64,000 nucleotides of DNA from Cerasibacillus quisquiliarum (GCF_014202495.1 NZ_JACHHA010000001.1:356005-420004), one strand, 5' to 3'; numbered from the stretch's first letter, positions 43,713-55,276 are shown. Notes: generated from the sequence alone by a model not told the origin. Numbers and translations: made by a program.

Positions 43713-44595
43713 AACATTTAAACGTCATCTCCGGGAAGGTGTTAAAAATATTTTTCGTAACGGTTGGATGACTGTCGCATCGATTGGGTCTGTCACAGTT
43801 ACATTATTACTCGTTGCTGCATTTTTAGTTATTATTCTCAACTTAAACCATATGGCAGAAAAAGTTGAAGAAGACGTTATTGTCAAAGTGTTAATTGATG
43901 TTGCAGCGAGTGATGAAGATATAAAAACACTTGGTCATAACATAAAAAAGATTAATCAAATTGAATCTGTTGTTTTTTCATCTAAAGATGAAGAACTTGA
44001 TAATTTGATAAAAGGAATGGGGAAAGAAGGGAAATCATGGGAATTATTTGAACAAGACAACCCTTTAAACCATGCCTATATTATTAAAGCAAAGGAACCA
44101 CAAGATACAGCGGTCATTGCAGAAAAAATTCGTGGCTTTGATCACGTACATAAAGTAAACTACGGAAAAGAAGTCGTTAGTCAGCTGTTTGAATTTAATA
44201 AAAATGCACGTATCGTTGGGATTATTTTAATTGTTGGTCTTGTTTTTACAGCGATATTCCTCATTTCAAATACAATCAAGCTGACTATTATGGCTCGAAG
44301 TACAGAAATAGGCATTATGAAGCTCGTAGGAGCGACAAACGGATTTATTCGTTGGCCGTTCTTTATCGAAGGTATGTTGTTAGGTATGATTGGTTCCATT
44401 ATACCAATCGGTGTCTTATTGGCAGGATATTACTATATTGTTGAAAAACTTGTCATTAGTGTACAAATACCATTCTTTGAATTATTGTCATTTTATCCGT
44501 TCGCATGGCAAATATCACTCGTTATTCTCCTTATTGGAGCTTTGATTGGTGTTTGGGGAAGCATCATGAGTGTTCGTCGCTTTCTAAAAGTCTAA
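43702..44595 (+). CDS. ftsX: Cell division membrane protein FtsX
   Basis: 297 residues with four membrane helices and an extracellular loop between helices 1 and 2 (residues about 50-165) that contacts wall hydrolases. It starts MKIRTFKRHLREGVKNIFRN, the normal FtsX beginning, so ATG 43702 (GAGGTGA upstream) is used; it overlaps ftsE by 11 bases. The C-terminal FtsX domain has ARSTEIGIMKLVGATNGFIR. It pairs with FtsE and probably signals to the M23 protein encoded next. Confidence 0.96.
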   Translation: MKIRTFKRHLREGVKNIFRNGWMTVASIGSVTVTLLLVAAFLVIILNLNHMAEKVEEDVIVKVLIDVAASDEDIKTLGHNIKKINQIESVVFSSKDEELDNLIKGMGKEGKSWELFEQDNPLNHAYIIKAKEPQDTAVIAEKIRGFDHVHKVNYGKEVVSQLFEFNKNARIVGIILIVGLVFTAIFLISNTIKLTIMARSTEIGIMKLVGATNGFIRWPFFIEGMLLGMIGSIIPIGVLLAGYYYIVEKLVISVQIPFFELLSFYPFAWQISLVILLIGALIGVWGSIMSVRRFLKV

Positions 44596-44648
44596 TAAAT
44601 AGATTCATAGATATAAATATAGATGGAAAAAGAGAGAGGGGAATACAA

Positions 44649-46067
44649 TTGCGGAAGAAATTATCACTAATGCTCGTTGTTTTTTTGTTCATGTCTACTA
44701 GCCTAAGTACAAATGTCTTACATGCTGAATCAATAAATGATGTAAAGGGAAAACTGAATGATTTAGATCGTAAAGAAGCTGAGTTAGAAAAGAAGAACAA
44801 CTCACTTAACTCTGATAAGACGAATACTGAGAAGAAAATTGGTGAAAATTTAAATAAACAATCTACTAATAAAAGCGAAATGGAAGTCATTGATGATAAA
44901 TTAGCACAAACGAAAACATCGATTGAAAAAAAAGAAAATGAAATCAAGCAAACAACAGAAAAAATTAACACGTTAACCGAAGAAAGTAAAGGTTTAAAGA
45001 AGCAAATGCGTACATTGAATAAAGAAATATTACAATTACAGAAAAGCATTAGGGAACGTGAAGCATTATTGAAAAGCCGGCTACGCTCTATTCAAGAGAG
45101 TGGCGGTAAAATGAGTTATCTTGAAGTACTACTAGGAGCAAAAAGTTTCGGAGATTTTATTAGCCGAACATCAGCTGTTAATACAATAATGGATTCAGAT
45201 AAAGAAATCATGGAAGAACTCGATGCTGATAAACGCACTATGGAAGCTAAAAAGATAGAAGTTGAAGAGAAGAAAGACCAAGTCGAAGCAAATAAAAGAG
45301 AAGTTGAATTGCGTAAGGTCAAATTGGACAAGCAAAAACAACAGTTAAATCGTTTGAAAAATAAACTTGATCAACAACTTGCTAAAAAAGAAAAATTGCA
45401 ACGCCAACTTGAAAAAGAACATGGAGAACTAGAAGAGTATAAAGTGAGTTTGGAAGAAGAGCAAGCAATCGTCCGAAAGCAAAAAGCGGCAGCTCAAAAA
45501 GCAAAGGCATTTGCTGAACAAGAATTAGCTCGGATTCAACGTGAACAAGAGGAAGCACAGAAAAGAAAGCAACAACTGAAACAAAAAGCATCTACACCAA
45601 GTTCACCTGGAACAAAATCAGAGCCAATTAGACAAGCTCCACCAATCGCAACAGGAGGCTTTATCCATCCAGTTAATGGTCCAATTACGTCAGGTTTCGG
45701 TCCTAGAAGTTGTAATGGATGTAGTACATACCACCGTGGTATAGATTATGGTGTGGCAGAAGGAACACCGGTAAAGGCTTCGGCACCAGGTGTCGTAACA
45801 ATGATTAGTAAAGAATATGATGGTCAAATGAATGGGTATGGTAATGTGCTACTTATTACACATCATATTAAAGGAAAAACTTACACCACATTATATGCAC
45901 ATTTAAGCAGTATTGATGTTAAGGCAAATCAAAAGGTATCACAAGGACAAGTTATCGGTAAATCAGGAAATACAGGAAATTCAACGGGACCACATTTACA
46001 TTTTGAAATACACAAAGGTTTTTGGAGCAAAGAAAATGCAACTGACCCGATGAATTATTTACCTTAA
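44649..46067 (+). CDS. Coiled-coil M23 peptidase (murein hydrolase, EnvC/LytM type)
   Basis: About 472 residues, secreted. The signal peptide is at residues 1-26 (cut after LHA). Residues about 30-330 are coiled coil, including QLAKKEKLQRQLEKEHGELE. The C-terminal LytM domain starts near 345 (GGFIHPVNGPITSGFGPRS). Its metal ligands are complete: His and Asp in YHRGIDYG and both histidines in GPHLHFEI. It should therefore cut peptidoglycan itself, unlike E. coli EnvC, which has lost them. TTG 44649 behind GAGAGGGGA is the start. Position right after ftsX suggests control by FtsEX. Confidence 0.92.
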   Translation: MRKKLSLMLVVFLFMSTSLSTNVLHAESINDVKGKLNDLDRKEAELEKKNNSLNSDKTNTEKKIGENLNKQSTNKSEMEVIDDKLAQTKTSIEKKENEIKQTTEKINTLTEESKGLKKQMRTLNKEILQLQKSIREREALLKSRLRSIQESGGKMSYLEVLLGAKSFGDFISRTSAVNTIMDSDKEIMEELDADKRTMEAKKIEVEEKKDQVEANKREVELRKVKLDKQKQQLNRLKNKLDQQLAKKEKLQRQLEKEHGELEEYKVSLEEEQAIVRKQKAAAQKAKAFAEQELARIQREQEEAQKRKQQLKQKASTPSSPGTKSEPIRQAPPIATGGFIHPVNGPITSGFGPRSCNGCSTYHRGIDYGVAEGTPVKASAPGVVTMISKEYDGQMNGYGNVLLITHHIKGKTYTTLYAHLSSIDVKANQKVSQGQVIGKSGNTGNSTGPHLHFEIHKGFWSKENATDPMNYLP

Positions 46068-46081
46068 TGAATAAGGCGTAT

Positions 46082-46113
46082 AAAAGACACCACAATTTAT
46101 GTGGTGTCTTTTT
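46082..46113 (+). terminator. Rho-independent terminator after the M23 gene
   Basis: AAAAGACACCAC and GTGGTGTCTTTT pair over 12 bases around AATTTAT, with five T at the end. It closes the ftsE-ftsX-M23 transcript. Confidence 0.93.
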
Positions 46114-46223
46114 GATTTGATATTAGAATCTATATACGTTTAATGGTAAAATGGTTAATAAATCATTTTTTAAATTATTGTACGTTTATGTTCAATGAAT
46201 ACATATAGAGGTGAGTGTCGAGA

Positions 46224-47666
46224 ATGAAGATGAGAAAAGTAGTTGCTGTTTTTTGGATTGTTGCTGCTCTTATGATCGGTTTTGCAGGTGGTATTTATTT
46301 AACGTCATCACAGGGGCACAATCAGGCTGTACAAGAAGAAAATAATGATTTACAGACTAAATATCAAGTGTCTGATGACAAAATGAAGAAAATTAATCAA
46401 GCTTACGCATTAATTAAGAAACATTTCGTCGAAGAAGTAGACGATCAGGAACTTATCGAAGGGGCCATCCAAGGTATGCTATCCTCACTTGAGGACCCTT
46501 ACAGTTCTTATATGGACATTGAAGCGATGGAGCAATTCAATGAACAAATAGAATCATCATTTGAAGGAATCGGTGCTGAAGTAAGTTTAGTAAACGGGAA
46601 AATAACGATTGTCGCACCGATAAAAAATTCCCCAGCTGAAAAAGCAGGCTTACGTCCAAATGATCAAGTGCTCAGTGTGAATGGTGAAAGCTTAGAAGGA
46701 TACGATTTAACTGAAGCTGTTGCAAAAATACGTGGCAAAAAAGGCTCAGAAGTCGTTTTAGAAATTATGCGACCAGGGGTCAAAGATATTATTGAAGTTA
46801 AAATGATTCGTGATACGATTCCAATTGAAACAGTATATGCTGATTTAAAAGAAGTTGACGGAAAGAAAACAGGAGTCATTGAAATTACGACATTTTCAGA
46901 ACGGACAGCGGAAGAATTTTATGAGTATTTAACCAAATTCGAAGAGCAAGGTATGGATGGATTGATTATAGATGTTCGTGGTAACCCTGGTGGTTTATTA
47001 GAATCAGTTGAAGATATTTTACAATTCTTTGTGCCAAAAGATATGCCTTATGTTCAAATTGAAGACAGAGAAGGTAATCGAGAGACGTATCACACAGATT
47101 TAACAGAGAAAAAACCATATCCTATTCAAGTGTTAATTGATGAAGGAAGTGCTTCAGCATCTGAGATTCTTGCTGTTGCTTTAAAAGAAATGGGTTACGA
47201 TGTTGTTGGTACAAGTAGCTTTGGAAAAGGAACAGTCCAACAAGCTGTTCCGTTAGGTGATGGAAGTACGGTGAAATTAACATTTTTTAAATGGTTGTCA
47301 CCGAAAGGCAATTGGATTCATGAAAAAGGTGTAAAGCCTACGATTGAAGTGAAGCAACCAGATTACTATTTCACTCACCCTATCCAAGTAGAAAAAACAC
47401 TAACATATAACGATGCTGGAGAAGATATTGAGAATATCCAGAAAATGTTAAAAGGTCTTGGATATCAATTAGAACGAATGGATGGTTATTTTGATAAAAC
47501 GACAGAAAAAGCTGTAAAAGCCTTTCAGAAAGAACAAAACATCAAACAAACTGGTAAAGTTGATCAAGAAACAGCCGGCTTAATAGAAACAGCATTAATT
47601 GAAAAAATTCGCAGTGGTGAAGACGATCGACAAATGGAAAAAGCACTACAAACGCTTTACAAATAA
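46224..47666 (+). CDS. ctpB: Carboxy-terminal processing protease CtpB (S41)
   Basis: About 480 residues, membrane-anchored serine protease facing outward. An N-terminal membrane segment (VAVFWIVAALMIGFAGGIYL) is followed by a PDZ domain near 90-175 (APIKNSPAEKAGLRPNDQVL), then the S41 domain with catalytic Ser in EGSASASEILAVA and Lys in SSFGKGTVQQA. A peptidoglycan-binding domain (LKGLGYQLERMDGYFDKTTE) ends the protein. In B. subtilis CtpB cleaves SpoIVFA to activate sigma-K. ATG 46224 behind GAGGTGAG is chosen. Confidence 0.95.
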   Translation: MKMRKVVAVFWIVAALMIGFAGGIYLTSSQGHNQAVQEENNDLQTKYQVSDDKMKKINQAYALIKKHFVEEVDDQELIEGAIQGMLSSLEDPYSSYMDIEAMEQFNEQIESSFEGIGAEVSLVNGKITIVAPIKNSPAEKAGLRPNDQVLSVNGESLEGYDLTEAVAKIRGKKGSEVVLEIMRPGVKDIIEVKMIRDTIPIETVYADLKEVDGKKTGVIEITTFSERTAEEFYEYLTKFEEQGMDGLIIDVRGNPGGLLESVEDILQFFVPKDMPYVQIEDREGNRETYHTDLTEKKPYPIQVLIDEGSASASEILAVALKEMGYDVVGTSSFGKGTVQQAVPLGDGSTVKLTFFKWLSPKGNWIHEKGVKPTIEVKQPDYYFTHPIQVEKTLTYNDAGEDIENIQKMLKGLGYQLERMDGYFDKTTEKAVKAFQKEQNIKQTGKVDQETAGLIETALIEKIRSGEDDRQMEKALQTLYK

Positions 47667-47700
47667 AATATCGCTGCTTGATAGAAAGGTGTGACTCACA

Positions 47701-48909
47701 GTGGTTGAACAATGGCTCGTAGAAATATTAAAAGCAATAGGGAAAATGTTTTTAAATCCATTGTTTTATTGGGCTTTTATCCTTGTTATTTTCACTGGTT
47801 ATTTTCGGATAAAAGGTGAACGAATGGATTTTGGTACAAAAATATTTAATCTGTTTTCGGAATGGAAACAGACTTGGGCTCTATCCATTGGGTTTGGCAT
47901 CTTTCTTTCCATAGTTTCTATAGGAATCGGGATTGTCTTTTCTTTAGAAACATTGTTATTAATGAGTATTATCGTGATCTTATTAAGCATGACATCACGT
48001 TTAAATTTATTGTCAGCCAGTTATACAATAGGACTAACGATTTTGCTTCTCGTGTTTTTACCGCCTTTATTAAAAAAACAATCATATATTGATGTGAATT
48101 TTTTCGGTGAGATTAATTTTTCTGGATTAGCGCTTCTTTTAGCTTTGTTTTTAATGTTAGAAGGCATGATGTTACGAAGAACAAAGCGTAATAAAACTTT
48201 TCCAGTTTTAACGAAGAGTCAGCGTGGTTCATGGGTTGGGGCACATCATGTGAAGAAAATGTCACTTATCCCATTTATCGCGGTCGTGCCTAATGGAACG
48301 ATTACGCCTTTTGCTTCATATTGGCCTTACTTATCCATCGGTTCTGAACAATCATATAGTCTTATCGTTGTCCCATTTATAATAGGTTTTAATTACAAAG
48401 TAATCAGTGATCTTCCACATTTAGTGGGGCGAAGACTTGGAAATCAGATGTTATTATTATCTATTATCGTTTTAGCGATAGCGGTTGCTACTATTTGGAC
48501 ACCACAACTTATATTATTTGTCGTAGCTGTTGCTTTAATTGGTAAAGAATTTATCAATTATCGACATCGTGTGACAGATCAATCAAAAGCACCTTACTTT
48601 TATGATGTAGCACAGGGGTTACGTATTTTAAGTATTATCCCAGGCTCCCCTGCAGATCGTTTAGATGTGTTAGTAGGTGAGACGATAACAAAAGTAAATG
48701 GCAAACCGATTAATCATGTGGATGCATTTTATTATGCTTTACAGGAGAAAGGGGCTCACTTTCGATTAGATATTGTAGATGATCAAGGAGAAGTTCGTTT
48801 TATTCAAGCAGCTATGTACGAGGGGGACGATCATGAATTAGGTTTTATCTTCCCAAATGATCCATACAGTTTTCGAGCAAAAGTACCTGAAGAAATCGTA
48901 TCCAATTAA
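47701..48909 (+). CDS. minJ: Division-site topology protein MinJ (PDZ membrane protein)
   Basis: 402 residues with about seven membrane helices (from VEILKAIGKMFLNPLFYWAF) and a cytoplasmic C-terminal PDZ domain near 310-385 (IIPGSPADRLDVLVGETITK, VNGKPINHVDAFYYAL). In B. subtilis MinJ links DivIVA to MinD and keeps septa away from poles. The gene lies next to ctpB as there, but swrA is absent between them. GTG 47701 behind AAGGTGTG. It is followed by a terminator. Confidence 0.9.
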   Translation: MVEQWLVEILKAIGKMFLNPLFYWAFILVIFTGYFRIKGERMDFGTKIFNLFSEWKQTWALSIGFGIFLSIVSIGIGIVFSLETLLLMSIIVILLSMTSRLNLLSASYTIGLTILLLVFLPPLLKKQSYIDVNFFGEINFSGLALLLALFLMLEGMMLRRTKRNKTFPVLTKSQRGSWVGAHHVKKMSLIPFIAVVPNGTITPFASYWPYLSIGSEQSYSLIVVPFIIGFNYKVISDLPHLVGRRLGNQMLLLSIIVLAIAVATIWTPQLILFVVAVALIGKEFINYRHRVTDQSKAPYFYDVAQGLRILSIIPGSPADRLDVLVGETITKVNGKPINHVDAFYYALQEKGAHFRLDIVDDQGEVRFIQAAMYEGDDHELGFIFPNDPYSFRAKVPEEIVSN

Positions 48910-48921
48910 ACGATGACTATG

Positions 48922-48953
48922 AAAAAATCTGTTCCTAACGGGCAGATTTTTTC
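48922..48953 (+). terminator. Rho-independent terminator after minJ
   Basis: AAAAAATCTG and CAGATTTTTT pair around TTCCTAACGGG, inside which CC and GG can extend the stem. Confidence 0.88.
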
Positions 48954-49040
48954 TTGTCTTAGTTAATTAGTCGAATGCTCGTTCGTATGTGTGCTATAAT
49001 GATTTATGTATGATGATTCTTTAAAATGGAGGCGGTACAA

Positions 49041-51026
49041 GTGAATAAAAAGTTTGAACTTGTATCATCGTTTAAACCACAAGGTGACCAACCAGAGGCA
49101 ATTAAACAATTAGTAGAAAAAGTATTAGCCGGTCAAAAACACCAGACATTATTAGGTGCTACTGGAACTGGTAAGACGTTTACGATTTCTAATGTTGTTA
49201 AGGAAATAAATCGCCCGACGCTTGTTATAGCTCATAACAAAACGTTAGCAGGGCAATTATATAGTGAATTTAAAGAGTTTTTTCCAAATAATGCGGTCGA
49301 GTATTTCGTTAGTTATTATGATTATTATCAACCAGAAGCTTATGTTCCATCATCTGATACGTATATTGAGAAAGACGCGAGTATAAATGATGAAATAGAT
49401 AAATTAAGACACTCGGCAACATCTGCTCTTTTTGAAAGACGTGATGTCCTTATCGTTGCTAGTGTATCATGTATTTATGGATTAGGTTCCCCTGAAGAAT
49501 ATAAAAGCCAGGTGCTTTCTTTAAGAGTTGGCATGGAGAAAGACCGTGACGAATTGTTACGTGAACTTGTTGATATTTTATATACGCGAAATGACATTGA
49601 TTTTCAGCGTGGGACATTTCGTGTACGGGGTGATTCTGTTGAGATTATTCCTGCTTCATTAGAAGAACATTGTATCCGAGTTGAATTTTTTGGTGATGAA
49701 ATCGATCGTATTCGGGAAGTAGATGCACTAACAGGGGAGATTATTGGTGACCGTGAACATGTCGCTATTTTCCCAGCTTCCCATTTCGTGACGCGTGAAG
49801 AGAAAATGAAGAAAGCGATTATAAATATTAAAAAAGAGTTAGAAGAGCGGTTAAAGGAATTACGCTCTGAAGGAAAGCTTCTTGAAGCACAGCGCTTAGA
49901 ACAACGTACGAACTATGATATTGAAATGATGGAAGAAATGGGATTTTGTTCAGGGATTGAAAATTATTCCCGACATCTCACATTTCGTGAAGCAGGTTCA
50001 ACACCGTATACATTATTAGATTATTTTCCTGATGATTATTTAATTGTTATTGATGAGTCTCATGTGACATTACCACAAATTCGCGGCATGTATAACGGTG
50101 ACCAGGCACGTAAACAAGTGCTAGTCGATCACGGTTTTCGCTTGCCATCAGCTTTAGATAACCGTCCATTGAAGTTCGATGAATTTGAGAAAAAAGCGAA
50201 TCAAATGATCTTCGTATCGGCAACACCAGGACCATATGAATTAGAGCATGCACCAGATGTAACAGAACAGATTATTCGGCCGACTGGCTTATTAGATCCG
50301 ATCGTTGATGTCCGTCCAATTAAAGGACAGATTGATGATTTAATTGGTGAAATAAATAAACGAATAGATAGAAATGAACGCGTCCTCGTGACAACATTAA
50401 CGAAGAAGATGGCAGAAGACTTAACGGATTATTTAAAAGATATCGATATGAAAGTTGCCTATTTACATTCTGATATAAAAACATTAGAACGAATTGAAAT
50501 TATTCGGGATTTACGTATTGGAAAATACGATGTCTTAATCGGCATTAACTTATTAAGAGAAGGCTTAGATATTCCAGAAGTATCGCTCGTTGCTATATTA
50601 GATGCGGACAAAGAAGGATTTCTTCGTTCAGAGCGTTCACTCATCCAGACGATGGGGCGCGCAGCGAGAAATGCGAATGGACAAGTCATTATGTATGCTG
50701 ATAAAATAACAGATTCCATGCAAGTTGCTATAGATGAAACGAAGCGACGTCGTGAAATACAGTCTGCATATAATAAGAAGCATGGAATTGTACCAAAGAC
50801 TATTGAGAAAGAAATCCGTGATGTTATTCGAGCGACAATGGTTGTTGAAGATGAAGAACAGACATATGAACCAAAAGCTAAACAATTCCACAAAATGTCA
50901 AAACGTGATAAAGAAAAAGTGTTGCAAAATATGGAAAAAGAAATGCGTGAAGCCGCCAAAGCACTCGATTTTGAAAAAGCAGCTGAACTACGCGATTTAC
51001 TTTTCGAATTAAAATCAGAACTATGA
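49041..51026 (+). CDS. uvrB: Excinuclease ABC subunit B, UvrB
   Basis: 661 residues, the usual length. Helicase-like damage verifier in nucleotide excision repair. Walker [15 protein letters not shown] near 39, the beta-hairpin region [20 protein letters not shown] near 92, helicase motif [16 protein letters not shown] near 335, motif [14 protein letters not shown] near 540, and the C-terminal UVR domain [17 protein letters not shown] that contacts UvrC. GTG 49041 lies 8 bases after GGAGG; ATG 49026 overlaps that site. Confidence 0.98.
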   Translation: MNKKFELVSSFKPQGDQPEAIKQLVEKVLAGQKHQTLLGATGTGKTFTISNVVKEINRPTLVIAHNKTLAGQLYSEFKEFFPNNAVEYFVSYYDYYQPEAYVPSSDTYIEKDASINDEIDKLRHSATSALFERRDVLIVASVSCIYGLGSPEEYKSQVLSLRVGMEKDRDELLRELVDILYTRNDIDFQRGTFRVRGDSVEIIPASLEEHCIRVEFFGDEIDRIREVDALTGEIIGDREHVAIFPASHFVTREEKMKKAIINIKKELEERLKELRSEGKLLEAQRLEQRTNYDIEMMEEMGFCSGIENYSRHLTFREAGSTPYTLLDYFPDDYLIVIDESHVTLPQIRGMYNGDQARKQVLVDHGFRLPSALDNRPLKFDEFEKKANQMIFVSATPGPYELEHAPDVTEQIIRPTGLLDPIVDVRPIKGQIDDLIGEINKRIDRNERVLVTTLTKKMAEDLTDYLKDIDMKVAYLHSDIKTLERIEIIRDLRIGKYDVLIGINLLREGLDIPEVSLVAILDADKEGFLRSERSLIQTMGRAARNANGQVIMYADKITDSMQVAIDETKRRREIQSAYNKKHGIVPKTIEKEIRDVIRATMVVEDEEQTYEPKAKQFHKMSKRDKEKVLQNMEKEMREAAKALDFEKAAELRDLLFELKSEL

Positions 51027-51059
51027 TGAGATTTATAATGTGGAAGGATGATTGTGCTG

Positions 51060-53939
51060 ATGCCAAGTAAATCAATTAAAATAAAGGGAGCACGCGCAAA
51101 TAATTTAAAAAATATCGATTTAGACATTCCAAAAAATAAATTAGTCGTGATGACTGGTTTATCTGGATCTGGAAAGTCATCACTTGCGTTTGATACGATT
51201 TATGCTGAAGGGCAAAGACGTTATGTTGAATCGTTATCAGCCTATGCAAGACAATTTCTTGGTCAGATGGATAAGCCAGATGTCGATTTAATTGAGGGCT
51301 TATCACCTGCTATTTCGATTGATCAGAAGACAACGAGCCGCAATCCCCGCTCAACTGTAGGAACAGTGACAGAAATATACGATTATTTACGCCTGCTCTT
51401 TGCTCGTATTGGTCGTCCGGTTTGTCCAAAACATGGCATTGAAATTACTTCACAGACGGTTCAACAAATGGTCGACCGAATAATGGAGTACCCAGAGCGA
51501 ACGAGATTACAAATTCTCGGTCCGGTTGTTTCGGGACGTAAAGGCGAGCATATTCGTCTCCTTGAAAGGTTAAAACAAGAAGGGTATGTTCGTTTACGTG
51601 TAGATAATATGATGCGAGAAGTTACGGAAGAAATTAAACTAGATAAAAATAAAAAGCATTCGATTGAAGTCGTTGTCGATCGTATTATAGTGAAACCAGG
51701 TGTCGAAGCTCGTCTTAGTGACTCTTTAGAAACAGCTTTGAAGCTAGGTAACGGGAGAGTTATTGTAGATATCATTGACGAAGAAGAAATCGTATTTAGT
51801 GAGCTTCACGCTTGTCCTAAATGTGGCTTTTCAATCGATGAATTAGAACCGCGACTCTTTTCCTTTAATAGTCCATTCGGTGCTTGCCCATCATGTGATG
51901 GTCTCGGAACAAAATTAGAGGTGGATGTTGACCTTGTCATTCCTGATTGGAATAAAACATTAAATGAACATGCAATAGCAGCCTGGGAACCGATTAGTTC
52001 AAAATATTATCCACAGTTATTAAAAAGTGTCTGTGATCATTATGAAATCGATATGGATACACCTGTTAAAGATTTACCAGAAGAACAAATGAATATCATC
52101 TTATATGGAAGTGGCGACGAGAAAATCCATTTCTACTATGTAAATGACTTTGGTAAAGTCCATGATAAAATGATTTATTTCGAAGGTGTCATTAATAATG
52201 TTTCTCGCCGTTATCAAGAGACCTCATCAGAATTTACGCGGGAAAACTTAGAAAAATACATGGCACAAAAGGCGTGCCCAACATGTAAAGGGTATCGGTT
52301 GAAAAAAGAAGCCTTAGCGGTAAAAGTAGCCGGTAAGCATATTAGTGAAGTGACAGATTATGCGATTCGTGATGCGAAGAAATTTTTCACATCACTTCAG
52401 TTAACGGAAAAAGAGCAACAAATCGCACGATTAATATTACGGGAAATATGCAATCGACTTGATTTTTTAAATAATGTCGGTTTGGAATATTTAACTTTAT
52501 CACGTACGGCAGGTACTTTATCTGGTGGTGAAGCACAACGAATACGCTTAGCAACCCAGATTGGTTCAGCATTAACGGGTGTTTTATATGTGCTTGATGA
52601 ACCATCCATCGGCTTACATCAACGTGATAACGATCGATTAATACGAACTTTAAAGAATATGAGGGATTTAGATAATACATTAATTGTTGTCGAACATGAT
52701 GAAGATACAATGTTAGCTGCTGACTGGTTAGTTGATATCGGTCCAGGTGCTGGAGAACATGGTGGTAAGATTGTAGCAAGTGGTCCACCTATGGAAGTGA
52801 TGGCTGATGATCAGTCATTAACTGGTCAATATTTATCTGGCAAAAAGTATATACCTCTACCGATAAAACGTCGTCAACCTGATAAACGTTTTATTGAAGT
52901 CATTGGCGCGAAAGAAAACAATTTAAAAAATATTCATGTTAAATTTCCTATCGGTTTGTTTACAGTTGTCACAGGTGTATCTGGATCTGGGAAAAGTACG
53001 TTAGTAAATGATATTTTATACAAAGCATTAGCGAAAGCACTATATAAAGGAAAACATCGTCCTGGTAAACATCGAGACGTAAAAGGTATTGAACATATTG
53101 AAAAGGTGATAGATATTGACCAATCACCTATCGGACGGACACCACGTTCAAATCCAGCAACATATACGGGAGTATTCGATGATATCCGTGATGTATTTGC
53201 ACAAACAAATGAGGCGAAAGTGCGTGGATATAAGAAAGGACGATTTAGCTTTAACGTTAAAGGTGGGCGTTGTGAAGCATGTCGTGGTGACGGAATTATA
53301 AAAATAGAAATGCATTTCTTACCGGATGTTTATGTTCCGTGTGAAGTTTGTCAAGGGAAGCGCTATAACCGGGAAACACTTGAAGTCAAATACAAAGGAA
53401 AAAACATTTCCGATATATTGAATATGACGATTGACGAGGCGCTAATATTTTTTGAAAATATTCCACGGATTAAGCGTAAATTACAAACAATTGCCGATGT
53501 AGGTCTCGGTTATATTAAATTAGGTCAACCAGCAACAACGTTATCCGGTGGTGAAGCACAACGTGTGAAATTAGCAAGTGAATTGCATCGTCGTTCTAAT
53601 GGTAAATCTTTTTATATTTTAGATGAACCGACGACTGGACTGCATACAGATGATATTAAACGTCTCTTAAACGTGTTAAATCGCTTAGTTGATAATGGCG
53701 ATACAGTGTTAGTCATTGAACATAACTTAGATGTCATTAAAACAGCGGATTATATTATTGATTTAGGTCCAGAAGGTGGAGAAGGTGGCGGAGAAGTGAT
53801 TGTGACTGGGACGCCAGAAGAAGTTATGGAAGAAGAGCGTTCGCATACAGGTAAATATTTACGTAAAATTATTGAAAGAGATCAGAAACGGATGGCAAAA
53901 GATTTAGAAAAACAGGAACAAAATGTATCACTAGATTAG
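51060..53939 (+). CDS. uvrA: Excinuclease ABC subunit A, UvrA
   Basis: About 959 residues, damage-recognising ABC ATPase dimer. Two Walker A motifs, [16 protein letters not shown] near 30 and [16 protein letters not shown] near 640. Two signature motifs, [18 protein letters not shown] and [17 protein letters not shown]. Zinc sites include [10 protein letters not shown] and [20 protein letters not shown] 51060 is preferred over ATG 51048, which lies inside GGAAGGATG. Only 33 bases separate it from uvrB, so one operon. Confidence 0.98.
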   Translation: MPSKSIKIKGARANNLKNIDLDIPKNKLVVMTGLSGSGKSSLAFDTIYAEGQRRYVESLSAYARQFLGQMDKPDVDLIEGLSPAISIDQKTTSRNPRSTVGTVTEIYDYLRLLFARIGRPVCPKHGIEITSQTVQQMVDRIMEYPERTRLQILGPVVSGRKGEHIRLLERLKQEGYVRLRVDNMMREVTEEIKLDKNKKHSIEVVVDRIIVKPGVEARLSDSLETALKLGNGRVIVDIIDEEEIVFSELHACPKCGFSIDELEPRLFSFNSPFGACPSCDGLGTKLEVDVDLVIPDWNKTLNEHAIAAWEPISSKYYPQLLKSVCDHYEIDMDTPVKDLPEEQMNIILYGSGDEKIHFYYVNDFGKVHDKMIYFEGVINNVSRRYQETSSEFTRENLEKYMAQKACPTCKGYRLKKEALAVKVAGKHISEVTDYAIRDAKKFFTSLQLTEKEQQIARLILREICNRLDFLNNVGLEYLTLSRTAGTLSGGEAQRIRLATQIGSALTGVLYVLDEPSIGLHQRDNDRLIRTLKNMRDLDNTLIVVEHDEDTMLAADWLVDIGPGAGEHGGKIVASGPPMEVMADDQSLTGQYLSGKKYIPLPIKRRQPDKRFIEVIGAKENNLKNIHVKFPIGLFTVVTGVSGSGKSTLVNDILYKALAKALYKGKHRPGKHRDVKGIEHIEKVIDIDQSPIGRTPRSNPATYTGVFDDIRDVFAQTNEAKVRGYKKGRFSFNVKGGRCEACRGDGIIKIEMHFLPDVYVPCEVCQGKRYNRETLEVKYKGKNISDILNMTIDEALIFFENIPRIKRKLQTIADVGLGYIKLGQPATTLSGGEAQRVKLASELHRRSNGKSFYILDEPTTGLHTDDIKRLLNVLNRLVDNGDTVLVIEHNLDVIKTADYIIDLGPEGGEGGGEVIVTGTPEEVMEEERSHTGKYLRKIIERDQKRMAKDLEKQEQNVSLD

Positions 53940-53940
53940 T

Positions 53941-53984
53941 AAAATAAGCGGAGGTAATCAGTCATGATTTTCTCCGCTATTTTA
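53941..53984 (+). terminator. Terminator after uvrA
   Basis: AAAATAAGCGGAG pairs with CTCCGCTATTTT (one bulged A) around about 18 bases, directly after the uvrA stop. Confidence 0.78.
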
Positions 53985-54128
53985 AATACTTAATAGATAC
54001 AGACGTTAATATTTCCTTTGACATTATAGGCTGAACGATTGATTGTATGAACGTACAGTTTCTTAACGTAACGGTTTAAGATAAAGCTCTTCCAAGTTTT
54101 TGGAATAGAAAGGAGGCTTACAGTACAT

Positions 54129-55019
54129 TTAATCAAAATAAGGATTTAAGTGGACGAGAACATCAGCTACTTCTTTATGTTCAGCCATTAATGTTTGTTT
54201 TAATTTCTTTGCGATATCATGCCCTGCTTTAACAGAAATAGACGGATCAACGGCTACTTTAATATCAATGATGATATAACTGCCATGTGTTCGAGCATAA
54301 AGTTGATCGATAACTAAAACGCCTTCAATAGAATGAATGGTCTCGATATATTTTTTTGTCTCATCTTTTGTAAGAACTTTTTCTAACATAATAGTAGACG
54401 ATTCTTTTACTAAATCATAACCAACTTTAATAACGATGATTGAGACTAAGATACCCGCAACAGCATCCCCATAGACAAGTAGCGGTAATTGTAACGTATC
54501 ACTTAGCATGGCTGCACTGACACCAAGCAATGCAGCGATTGAAGATAATGAATCAGAACGGTGGTGCCAGGCATCACTTATGAGTGCTGCACTATTATAT
54601 TTTTTACCGACGTAATATTTATACTGAAATAATAACTCTTTCATTATAACTGAAATAATTAAAATGATGAGTGCTATTCTTGTTGGTGCTTTTGGCATGT
54701 CACCTAAAAAAACTTTAAAAGAAGAAATACTCATTTCAATACCGACAACAATTAAAATAAGAGCGATAATATTAGAAGCTATATTTTCCGCTTTTCCATG
54801 ACCATATGGATGTTCCTCATCAGGCGGCTTGTTCGCAATACGCACACCGAATAGGACAATAACGGAACTAATAATATCTGAAGCAGAATGAATGGCATCT
54901 GCAATCAACGCTTTACTACCTGAAAGGAAACCACCGATTCCTTTTAAAATCGTTAACATGACATTTACGGTAATTCCTATCCATGTAGCGAAGACAATTT
55001 TTTTTGTGTTTTTTTTCAC
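54129..55019 (-). CDS. CDF-family divalent metal cation efflux transporter
   Basis: 296 residues with six membrane helices and a C-terminal cytoplasmic domain (from about 205). Metal-binding pairs are visible: SKALIADAIHSASD near 45 (HxxxD) and DAWHHRSDSLSS near 150 (HHxSD), plus the ferredoxin-like tail VKAGHDIAKKLKQTLMAE. The HHxxD pattern occurs in zinc, manganese and iron exporters; the metal is not determined. GTG 55019 with GGCGGTGA upstream. It is convergent with uvrA and monocistronic. Confidence 0.93.
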   Translation of the reverse strand: MKKNTKKIVFATWIGITVNVMLTILKGIGGFLSGSKALIADAIHSASDIISSVIVLFGVRIANKPPDEEHPYGHGKAENIASNIIALILIVVGIEMSISSFKVFLGDMPKAPTRIALIILIISVIMKELLFQYKYYVGKKYNSAALISDAWHHRSDSLSSIAALLGVSAAMLSDTLQLPLLVYGDAVAGILVSIIVIKVGYDLVKESSTIMLEKVLTKDETKKYIETIHSIEGVLVIDQLYARTHGSYIIIDIKVAVDPSISVKAGHDIAKKLKQTLMAEHKEVADVLVHLNPYFD

Positions 55020-55276
55020 ATTATTTCACCGCCTATTTAAGCTAATTTAATCGTATCAGATGTTATAGAGGTGGGTCTAGAGCAATGTTATTAGCTTTGT
55101 TAAAGATACTATTGTTGAGTCAAGTCTTTTTCCTAAAGCCAAAATATAATCTCCGTTACTCCACACGACTCAAATTATTTGATAAAATATATTTGTTAAT
55201 TAGATGTCAATCAGTATGTATGCATGTTTGGAAATAAGTTTATTTCAATGTATAGTGTGGCATAACGAGCATTTAC

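Noticed and set aside
44564..45049. 161-codon minus-strand frame opposite the M23 gene
   Set aside because: The hydrophobic Ser/Phe/Leu-rich composition is what the antisense of a Lys/Glu coiled coil gives; it is not a membrane protein gene.
50459..51127. 222-codon minus-strand frame across the uvrB end
   Set aside because: It lies opposite the conserved uvrB C-terminus and the uvrA start, is rich in Ser, Ile and Arg as antisense frames are, and has no start signal.
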